From Beta vulgaris subsp. vulgaris (Eukaryota; Streptophyta; Magnoliopsida; Caryophyllales; Amaranthaceae), in contig NC_079207.1 of NCBI RefSeq assembly GCF_026745355.1, positions 30,120,507 through 30,184,506 on the forward strand: a stretch of 64,000 nucleotides of DNA. The letters are read 5' to 3'. Under the pieces are notes generated by a model. That model was given only the letters and a program-made list of their open reading frames with translations. It did no database searches and was not told the DNA's origin. The position numbers and the translations under genes were made by a program. Below, piece after piece: positions 55,480 to 64,000 of this stretch (position 1 is the first letter of the stretch; every line of letters starts with the position of its first letter).

Positions 55480-56679
55480 TTATATCTCTATCACTTTGTA
55501 AGTCTCATTTGTATTTACATTGTGAAGAATATCTCTATCACTTTGACATAGTCTACCAAGCAATAAAGAGCAAGCTGCCATAGGAAGTGCATCACACCAC
55601 ATCTCATCACGATAATCACCAACCTTAAAGTTAACCAAGGTTTGTTTTCGCAGCCATACTCCTACATCTTCATTCAACCAACTAAGTTTGTATGCATTAG
55701 GGTGTTTTCTTTTCGGCAATTGCAACGTATCCACCATAGCTAAAGAACAACCATTAGTACATGAACTACTATCAATAATAAAAGGGAAAACCTGATTTTT
55801 AATCATGTAATTCGAGTGAAAGAGGTTGCTTCTTTGAACATCATCTTGTTCCTCATGAGGTTTTGCAAGCAAACATCTTCTTAATACTAACACTGAACTT
55901 GCACTCGCCAGACTTCACTTAGCTTGGTTAGTCCTTATATGAACTAAGAGTTTCAGTTTCGGATTTTATGGATCTAAACCCAACAAAGGTCGAACCTTTG
56001 TGTTGTTTTCCCAAATTATACGCCAATGACCAAACTTCCTCAAATGTTGTTAAGGATTGCAGTTCAACATGATTGTGCAATTTTTTGTTTAAACGAATCA
56101 CTTATTTAGCAATCTTTTGTTCCTCTTGTTCTCGACAATCGCAAGCAATATAAACTCTCTCAAATTCTTTAATGTACTTCTTAACATTCATTGATCCTTG
56201 AGTTAAAGAGTTCAATTTTGAAAATAAATCTTGCTTATGTGTTCTTGGAACAAATCTTTTCTTCATCTTAGTTTTCAATTCAATCCAAGTATCAAGGGGT
56301 TCTTTACCTTCAGTTCACGCTTAGATTGAAAGGAATGAAATCATAGAGAAGCATACCTAGTAAGCTTCAGTGTGGCATACGAGAAACGTGTGTGATCCTC
56401 AAGTTGCTTGTGGTTGAATAAACTTTCCATTCTCCTTTCCCAATCCAAATAAATTTCACCATCATCATCACCGTCAAAGAATGGTAGGTCCAAGATATTG
56501 AAATCTACTACTGTTTTTCGGTTATTCACACTATTGCTAGATCTATCAGGTTGAGTACTCTTCATCTCATGCATATCACGTTGCATTCGAAGCATGCTTG
56601 CTTGAACATCGACTTACATCTCCATAAGATTTGTAAGTTGCTTTCCTAAGGCTGTAATAGGATCAATTTTTTCTGCCAT
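55480..56679 (-). pseudogene. Ty3/gypsy gag-protease remnant
   Basis: The minus-strand start MAEKIDPITALGKQL at 56679 leads into 56595-56341 with LPFFDGDDDGEIYLDWERRM, a typical gypsy gag segment. Broken frames follow: RFVPRTHKQDLFSKLNSLTQ and KKYIKEFERVYIACDC (about 56260-56110). 55893-55480 is the aspartic-protease-like region with IIDSSSCTNGCSLAMVDTL, where the catalytic D-x-G-S is degraded (DSSSC), and LLLGRLCQSDRDILHN. No polymerase is present to the left, so the 3' part was lost. Confidence 0.82.
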
Positions 56680-57493
56680 ATTTTAGGGTGTATATCGTTC
56701 AGTATCTCCTTTAACCCCTTTATATCCCAGCAACCACACCAATTTGATATGATTTTGAAGACTCTTCTTTAGTTTCTCAAATGAAAGATGGTTTCTTTTA
56801 GTGTTCATGATGGTGTAGTTCGAATTCTATGAGTTTTTAAGCATGTAATTGGTTGATTAGTAACCAAATAAGTACGTAACGAAGGATATGAAACCATTAT
56901 TTCCTAACCAAGGATTAATAACGACTAGGGTCTGCACTTACTGCCAAAACTTTATATTTACTCCGAAAACGTTAATACACAAGGAACAGATTAAATTCAA
57001 ACATCAATTCTAGCGTCTAAGGACTAGGCGTGCCATATTTATAATAGAAGAAGCAAGATGTAAATAAGGAAAGTTTCTCCTTAATTCAAGCCCAGAATCT
57101 AGCTAAAACTGAAGGAAACACAAGCTTAAGGAAATATGTGGAAATATTTCCTTAAATATACTAAACCACACGGCATCGAGGACACACCCTTGCACGCCTC
57201 ATACACCTCATCCTTTAAAGATACTTTCCTAAAATATAACTCATGATAACTAAGACTCATATAAAACAAAACAAGCTAGGATTTTCGAACCTTATTACAA
57301 CCAAACTGAAATAAAAACAACTCAACTACTAACTTAAGTAACACTAACAATAAAAGACATATTCTTGGTTACATATAAAACCTTCACTTCAAGAATAAAG
57401 TAAAAACCATGCAACAACCTAAGAAAGAAAATAAAGATAGCTTGATGGAGTCAACCATGCACGCATCAAAAAGTAGGAGGGGGAAAGCACTAT
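56680..57493. other. Leader or LTR sequence upstream of the gypsy remnant, unresolved
   Basis: A 5' LTR should lie here (right of about 56745 for a minus-strand element), but no second copy exists in the window to mark it. ORF 57409-57681 has no motif and crosses the Sirevirus-like LTR edge. Confidence 0.45.
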
Positions 57494-58862
57494 TGTTGTA
57501 TAATATGAGCACTATAAGAGGGGGGGTGAATTACAGTGAGAGAATAAGCATAACTTTTTTGCGAAATCAAAAGCTAGCTAGGGAACACACAATGGGAACA
57601 CATGCACGAGAGTTCAGCGAGGAGAAACTTCTTAAGCCCAATAGGAAGAATCAACCTCGACCACAAGGGATTTTAACTTAAACTTTTCACTATAATACGC
57701 CAATAAATCTGTTACAAACCTATTGATTCTCTCGAGCCAAAACCTGAGTTCTTAAAATCAAGTTCCCAACAACAGTTTCCACTAACTGTTGTTCCTCTCA
57801 AACTTCACTCATAGTTCCTTTTTTTTCATTTCTCTTGCTTCACTCAAAGCTTTCTCACACTTACAGGAGCTCACTCAAACCCTTTAACCAAATAAATACA
57901 ATTTCTGATAACAATGGAAGAGTAAAAACCAAAGATAGTAAGTATGAATTCTCTTGGGAAAAAGGCACTAACACTTTAGACAACTTAGGATTTTTAGCTA
58001 GGTCAAACACAAATTAATTATGGGATTGGACGCCTATTTATAGAGTAAGTAGACATGAATTATTTTATCACTGATTAACCCACTAACCCCACGATCTCCA
58101 CTAAATAAATTACTTGGGAACAAAGAAGCTAACCCACTAACTCATTAAAACGTGTAGCAGTAAGTATTAAACGTGTAGCAGTAAGTATTACGTGATAAGT
58201 TGTTACTTGGGGAATAATTAAACCTTTTAAAATAATTAAATTTAAGAAAAATATATTTTTCAATTTATTTTAAATACATACAATAATCATATTTAATTTT
58301 AAAAAAAGGAAATCATTTTATTTATTTAAAATACAAGATAAGATTTTAAATAGAATAATATATTTTTCAATTTAAAGAAACTATTTTAAATCTTCTCCTA
58401 ATTAATTCCCTAAAATAGTGGATCTAGGCAAACTTAACTAGGATTCCTATTTTACTTTTATACGCTCAACATAAATTAAGCGCTCAACATTAATTTAGTT
58501 TAGGTGTTCCTAATTACGTTTCTAAGTCAGTTCCCAACCATTAATCCTAAACTGTGCCAACGTCTGTTCGTGTCATGGGAACAGAACTAAGTTCCTTTTG
58601 AGAATTCAACACCAAACATCTATTACCTTTACTCGTCCTTAACATGAAGGATATAATACATCTTAATGTATTCTAATCTTCAATCCAAGCTTGATTCTTC
58701 ATCGCATGAATATCTTGACTTCGATCTTGATTAATTCTCATTTCTTTAATCTTCGATCAAGTATTCTCTTTGTTCTTTAATGAATAACTTAGCAACATCA
58801 TACATGAAATAATACAAGTATGTCTTTTGTGGTTAAGTCATCTTTAAAACTTAGGGTCAACA
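57494..58862 (-). repeat. Sirevirus-like copia LTR
   Basis: The plus strand begins TGTTGTATAATATG and ends TAGGGTCAACA, so the ends pair as TGTTG and CAACA. On the minus strand the sequence near the far end reads TTCACCCCCCCTCTTATAG. The inner side continues into AAGGGGAAAT, a polypurine tract. Both are trademarks of Sirevirus LTRs. The size, 1369 bp, also fits. An internal 23-bp duplication (AAACGTGTAGCAGTAAGTAT) lies at 58147-58191. No coding part of the element follows, so this is a 3' LTR with a short internal stub or a solo LTR. Confidence 0.65.
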
Positions 58863-58885
58863 ATTTCCCCTTTTTTGGAGATGGC
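58863..58885 (-). promoter_or_regulatory. Sirevirus-type polypurine tract
   Basis: The minus strand reads GCCATCTCCAAAAAAGGGGA before the LTR. A second similar tract, GATGCCAAAGGGGGAAAG, lies at 59094-59111. Multiple polypurine tracts are a known Sirevirus feature. Confidence 0.6.
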
Positions 58886-60218
58886 AACAGAAGGCATACG
58901 TCACAAAATATATAATATATGTAATTGAATTAGTCACATAAAACAAACTTAACCAAGTTAAATTAAATTTTATTCGACCTTCATGTTATTTTAAACTTAG
59001 GCAAAAACAAATTAATTTACTCCAACTGCCTTTCTCAATTAAAAAGTGAAAACATGAAACAAGGCAAAAAATTATTTACTGTTATTGCCTTTCTCTTTCC
59101 CCCTTTGGCATCTTCAAAAATAATATCCCGTGATTTCGAAAAGAATAATTTCCTTTATAAAAACTCATCACACCACCAAATGTGTATGGAACAGTTGGTC
59201 AGTATAAGTAAATAGCGCATTCAACTTAATTGGTGAAATTAACCACATACCCATACAAATAACTCAATTTGGTCATAAGATTCACTCCATCTATTTATAA
59301 GTGTTTGTGCATAAGGGTCAACTTAAAAAGGTCATATCTCACATCACACTTATTTTTTTGGAAGATTCAAGTTGGATTTGAAAATTTGGCTCGATAGCTG
59401 TACAACGTTCGGTTAAAAGCTCGATTCTGATGAAAACTGAGTGAGATATGACCATTTGAATATGAGTTGACGAGTTGAAAATATTTCGCGTGCGCGGCCA
59501 CACCAGTAATTTCGCTGTGTAGCTGGCCACATGCAAGACGCGCTGTTTTAGGAATATTAAGATGAAAAACCATAATCTTAGAGGGTAAGAAAAGGTTTAT
59601 GATACATTTTAATATCATTAAGCATAAATAAGCATTTCAATGAATCCAGAAAATTCTGAATTGAACTCAAGCTAGGAAATGACGAATTTAACCTTGTTAA
59701 ATAATGGTAAACCAAAAGTTGTCCTTTCCCAGTATAAGTAAATGAGCAAGGGAGAAAACTACATAATTTATTGCCGTAATCCACTAGAATCCCGTGCTCA
59801 GACCCCTGCAAAATTGTCATTGAAACCAGAGACGGATCTAAGAATGTAGGTTCGGGGAGGTCTCATTAGTACATCAATTACACCTACTAATTAGGAGTAG
59901 GCAAAATGCTCAATACACCTCAAATAATATAATTGCAACAATGGACAATGATGAGAAATATAGATTTGACGTCAAAAAAAAATTTATTTAAAAATTATCG
60001 TATTAAATAAATATTAGAAATGAATTTGAAGCTTAATAATAATTATAGTTGGACATTATTATTTTTTGTAAAAAGTAAAAGTAATTCTGATTCAAAGATA
60101 GGTAGTGACAATAATTAAAATTTTAAAATAAACACAAAGATGGAAGCAAGAGAACTATAAAAATGATAGAAAAGAATTTATTAAACGAACACAAAACTGG
60201 GAAAATCAAGATGTAGGA
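58886..60218. other. Sirevirus stub and unassigned AT-rich DNA
   Basis: Two similar blocks share GGCAAAAA(C/A)AAATTA..TACT and CTGCCTTTCTC-type words (about 58999-59095). 59320-59560 holds a self-similar motif (GGTCATATCTCAC, and inverted GTGAGATATGACCA at about 59440). Minus-strand ORFs 59339-59820 have no family motif. Confidence 0.5.
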
Positions 60219-61220
60219 GAGGTTACTCGTATGATTTTATTGAAGTTATTTGTATAAATAAATGAGGTTATTAGTATGAACTAATTGGGTTACTCATGAG
60301 ATTCCATGAGCTTACTCGTAGATTAAATGACATTACTAGTATGAATTAATTGGGTTACACATATGATCACAATGGGTTTACTCATATAATAAATTGGGGT
60401 TACTTTTGTGAACAGTTGGGGTGACTTAATCAAATAGGGTCATCCTATGATTAAATAAGGTTTATATTGTGAACTAATAAGGTTACTGGTATGAAAAAGC
60501 GAGGTTACTTTTGTGAAAAAATGAGGTTACTCATGTGAATAAATGAGGTTACTAATCAGTTTACTTTTATGAATAAATAGGGTTATCTGTTTGAATAAAT
60601 GCGGTTACTTTTGTCAACCTTTGGGGTTACTCGTATGGTTTAATGAAGTTAATATTTGAACTAATTAGGTTACTCGTATGAAAATATGAGGTTACTTTTG
60701 TGAACAATTGAGGTTACTAGTATGATTAAATAGGGTCGTCTTATAATTTAGTGAGGTCACTTAAAGAAAAAGTGGGGTTATTTAGTGAACAGTTGAGATT
60801 ACTCGTATGACTAAATCGGGTTTTCATATGATCAAATGAGGTTATTCATGTGAACAAATGAGGTTACCCATATGAATAGATAAGGTTACTTTTCTGAATA
60901 ATTGGGATTACTCATATGATTAAATAGGGGTGTCATATGATTAAGAGGTTACTTTTGTGAACAATACGAGTTACTTGTTTTATTAAATAGGGTTGTCATA
61001 TGATTAAGCGAAGTTTCTCGTATGAAGAAATGGGGTGACACATATGACTAAATAAAGTTACTCGTATTGATAAATGTTGGTTTTTTTTGTGAACATATTG
61101 AGTTACTCGTATGAATGGTAAAGTTACTGCTATTGATAAATGGGGGTTACTTTTATATATAATTGGAGATATTGATATGAATAAATAAGGGTATTAGTAT
61201 GAATAAATGAGGTTACTCAG
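60219..61220. repeat. 22-bp degenerate minisatellite
   Basis: About 45 head-to-tail units of roughly 22 bp with consensus GAGGTTACTCGTATGAATAAAT span 1 kb. GGTTACT(C/T) is the best conserved core; the last third varies (AATTAATTG, ATTAAATAG, AACAATTGA). The period is not a multiple of three and stops are frequent, so it is not coding. Single units have lost or gained a few bases. Confidence 0.92.
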
Positions 61221-61277
61221 AAAATTAAACTCAAAGTGTCACTCCTCTCAAAAAAAAAAAAAAAAAAGACCACTATA

Positions 61278-61901
61278 GATAGAGAAAGACGAAAAAGTAG
61301 ATAGACCATATTACTATAAATAGTTAAAAGAAACATTTTGTAAATTAAAACAAACAATCACAAAAAGAAACGTTTATAATTTGATACGGAACTAACATGG
61401 TACAAATCCAATTCTTCTCTACTGATGCTACCCACATGACCCGAGGAAGCTTCTGACTTGAGCTTCTAGCATAATTCCAAAGTAAGTACACTAACTTCAA
61501 GCTCCTGACTTTAGTTTTTGATTTGCTTCAACAACTTTAAGGTGTAAGCCTTTGTCAAACAATTCAAGCAATTGAATAAAAGTCATATATATATAGATAG
61601 AGAAAGAAGAAAAACTAGATAGACCATATTACTATAAATAGATAAAAGAAAAATTTTGTAAATTAAAAACAAACAATCACAAAAAGAAACGTTTATAATT
61701 TGATACGGAACTAACATGATACAAATCTAATTCTTCTCTACTACTGCTACCTACATGACTCCAGGAAGCTTCTGACTTGAGCTTCTAGCATAATTCCAAA
61801 GTAAGTACACCAACTTCAAGCTCCTGGCTTTAGTTTTTGATTTGCTTCAACAACTTTAAGGTGTAAGCTTTTGTCAAACAATTCAACCTATTGAAAAAAA
61901 G

Positions 61902-61909
<8 letters not shown>
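61278..61909. repeat. Tandem duplication of a 318-bp unit
   Basis: 61278-61595 and 61596-61909 are near-identical, from AGATAGAGAAAGA to AAAGTCATATATAT. Shared landmarks include GATACGGAACTAACATG and GAAGCTTCTGACTTGAGCTT. The few differences are point changes. The first copy is preceded by a poly-A tract (61249-61267). Confidence 0.93.

Positions 61910-61971
<62 letters not shown>
61904..61971. repeat. (TA)n microsatellite
   Basis: An uninterrupted TA run of about 34 units ends at the start of the GGGTC-rich element. Confidence 0.98.
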
Positions 61972-61975
<4 letters not shown>

Positions 61976-63460
61976 CCTCTTCAACGGGTCGGGTCCCCAA
62001 AAAAGACCCTTGACCCGACCTTTTATTATAGGGTCATGATCCGACCCAATTAAAATAGGGTCGGGTCATATAGGGTCTGACCCAAATAAGATATTAACGG
62101 GTCTCGGGTCAAAAAAGGGTCATTTGCATTTTTAGGCAGGGTCTAGCAATTTTGTTTAGAAACCCTCATTTATCTTTCTGCTCTCTCCTCTCTCGTCTCT
62201 TCTTCTTTCTTTAAAAAACGAGGTGTTCTTCCTGTGAATTGCGATACGGTAGCTGACAAAAACACGAGGTATTTAGTATTCTCTTCGATTTTTTCCGATC
62301 TACATTTTAGTATTCTCTTGGTCTTTGTTGTATAGTTATTAACTTATCACTTATCTGTAAATGAAAGAAGTAAAATGTAGTAAATTATACAGTTTTAGGG
62401 AGAATTGGTGACATGAAAATGTTAAATCAATCTTGGGCTGATGTGTAACAACCTGCAAATATGCTAGCAAGGATGTTAATTCCTTGTTTAACCCTGGATT
62501 ATATTGCATCATCTTATGTGGTGTCGGTTGAAACTTGAAAGACATCAGGATCAACCAAAACTCTGAGAAACATGATAGTGTTGGCTGAGTAGAATCTGCA
62601 TTGTTAACATACCTTTTACTTGCAATGAGGTGATGTTAAAGGATGTTGTAGAATTCACCAAAATTTCACATTTGGTGATCTGGGTTTTGTGAAATTTATC
62701 TGGGTTTTTTCAATTTAGGTAATTGGTGATTTGGGTTTTATCAGAAACTTATTGGGTGTGTCAAGTTTTGTCTGATTATCTTTTTAAATCTGAGAGTTTT
62801 TTGATTGAGAGGAAATTGGTGATCTTGGTTAAATTTGGACTTAAATTTGTATATCCGAATATGTCCTATTAGCGGCTATGCAATCTCTATGGCAAAATCA
62901 GTTGAATTCCATGAATGTGGCTTACATGCTTATGAATCATCATGAGCAGCACCCTCTGTTAGAATATACATTTTCTCCTCAATACTGATTTTGCAATTGA
63001 AAAAAAACTAAGTTGCACTCTATATTCCTCTTCCCGCTGTTCATTTCATTTAAGATTGCCCAAACATGCCTTCATCTTTCTTCGTTTAACAAAAGTCCCA
63101 GAATGATCTATTTATTTTCTTTTTAAGTGAATCTCACAAATTATTTTCATCACATGAATCTTCTTTTTCTCTCCATTCCTGCACTAACAATTTTCATTCA
63201 CTTTCGATTGTTTATTCATAATTTGACCACTTATCTTCATGCCATTTACAACTGGGGAAAATAAGCGGAATAACGTGAACATAGATTTTCAGATTTTTTA
63301 ACTACTCTACTCTATTACAATATTTAACAGAACCTTTTAAATAGGGTCAGGGTCAGGTCGGGTCAGCTTAGCCCCTGACCCGACCCACTAGTTATTCATT
63401 CCGACCCGACCCGACCAGCATACAACATGACCCGTCCCGACCCGGGCTCGCGCCCATTGA
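61972..63460. mobile_element. Putative non-autonomous hAT-like element with GGGTC-rich inverted ends
   Basis: The left end TAGACCTCTTCAACGGGTCG leads into GGGTCGGGTC-type words. The right end, read in reverse complement, gives TTCAATGGGCGCGAGCCCGG and then GTCGGGACGGGTCAT. The ends share TTCAA(C/T)GGG and inverted GGGTC/GACCC arrays (61990-62150 and 63340-63450). It sits between TA microsatellites. The interior, about 62160-63340, has a CT-rich gene-5'-like start (CTCTCTCCTCTCTCGTCTC) and no transposase. Superfamily assignment is tentative. Confidence 0.5.
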
Positions 63461-63499
63461 ATATATATACATATATATATATATATACATATATATACA

Positions 63500-63535
<36 letters not shown>

Positions 63536-63540
63536 CATAC

Positions 63541-63590
<50 letters not shown>
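63461..63590. repeat. (TA)n / ACATATAT compound microsatellite
   Basis: TATATACATATATATAT arrays. The minus-strand Ile/Tyr ORF over this tract (63392-63631) is an artefact of the repeat. Confidence 0.97.
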
Positions 63591-63591
<1 letters not shown>

Positions 63592-64000
63592 TATACACTT
63601 TAATTTTATACACTCTAGTTCTTAAGGCCAATAGGTATTAAGATATTCATATTACTACCACTTTCATATTTAAATATTATTCGCATTATAACTTTTATAT
63701 TTATATATCCATCCACTATTGTTGTTGATTCTATTATGTCTCTCGAGTCCATTCATGGTACACCTAGGTGTATCATGCTCAAGGTACACCCAAGTGCTTT
63801 TTTATAATAAAATATCTAAATGAGTAAAATTTTACTCAATTCGAATCACTCAATTCTCTTTCTTCTTTCCTCATCTTCATTACTCTTCTATTTCTTTATT
63901 GTTTCTCAGTTTCTCTTACTTCAAATTTTTCTCTCTCCTCCATTATTTCTCTTACCTACAAATTTCTCTCTCCTCCATTATTTCTCACCTCTAAATTTTT
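63591..64000. other. Right edge, no gene recognised
   Basis: It contains GGTACACCTAGGTGTATC, a near-palindrome, and a second GGTACACCCAAGTG 30 bp later (63757-63800). At the end is a tandem pair of CTCTCTCCTCCATTATTTCT (63931 and 63967). The CT-rich end resembles a gene 5' leader, but no start is in view. Confidence 0.5.

Noticed and set aside
60219..61220. Array of short regular units resembling a CRISPR array
   Set aside because: Units are head-to-tail without unique spacers and lie in plant nuclear DNA; it is a degenerate minisatellite.
63392..63631. Minus-strand ORF of Ile and Tyr
   Set aside because: It is the translation of a (TA)n/ACATATAT microsatellite.
1..64000. tRNA, rRNA, riboswitch or bacterial-type operon signals
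   Set aside because: None was recognised; primer-site similarity to tRNA-Met belongs to retrotransposons.

Overview
This window is AT-rich nuclear DNA of a flowering plant, probably a eudicot. The evidence is a spliced plant-type homocysteine S-methyltransferase gene at the left edge with GT-AG introns, plant retrotransposon lineages (Ty1/copia, Tat-type and Athila-type Ty3/gypsy, a Sirevirus-like LTR) and several CACTA (En/Spm) transposons. I cannot name the genus. The only convincing host gene is the 3' end of that methyltransferase (501-1164). Nearly everything else is transposon-derived, mostly broken by frameshifts, stops and deletions.

Layout. 1-1164: methyltransferase exons. 1165-3301: intergenic DNA ending in a GGGTCGGGT-rich repeat. 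3302-35048: a nested transposon stack. The outer element is a Ty1/copia retrotransposon (3307-35043, TSD GAATC). Two copies of one Tat-type gypsy family have landed in it, in opposite orientation: element A (10653-20493, plus strand, TSD GAAGC/GGAGC) and element B (20805-34378, minus strand, TSD AATAA, inside the copia 3' LTR). A non-autonomous CACTA element (27818-33660, TSD TAT) sits in the gag start of B, and a MITE-like element (31695-32162) lies inside that.

35049-43607: low-information DNA, then an Athila-type remnant on the minus strand, cut by two smaller CACTA-like elements. 43608 to about 55000: a degraded CACTA element with a multi-exon Transposase_24-type gene. A remnant of its TNP2 (Transposase_21) partner and a GTE bromodomain-gene fragment lie further right. 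A young-looking minus-strand copia element (48227-52217) that lacks most of gag separates them. 55480-58900: a gypsy gag-protease remnant and a Sirevirus-like LTR with polypurine tract. 60219-61971: a 22-bp minisatellite, a 318-bp tandem duplication and a (TA)n tract. 61972-63590: a putative hAT-like element with GGGTC-rich ends, then more AT repeats.

The most notable feature is a four-exon gene on the antisense strand of the gypsy family, between pol and the 3' LTR. Both copies keep it, with exon lengths 581/138/371/606 in A and 586/138/371/605 in B, while intron lengths differ. It resembles the Pfam family Transposase_28 (putative gypsy-type transposon protein) and antisense extra ORFs known from Tat relatives such as Grande and Retand. 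A and B lie tail to tail, 311 bp apart, so their 3' halves form a long imperfect inverted repeat from which the two antisense genes diverge.
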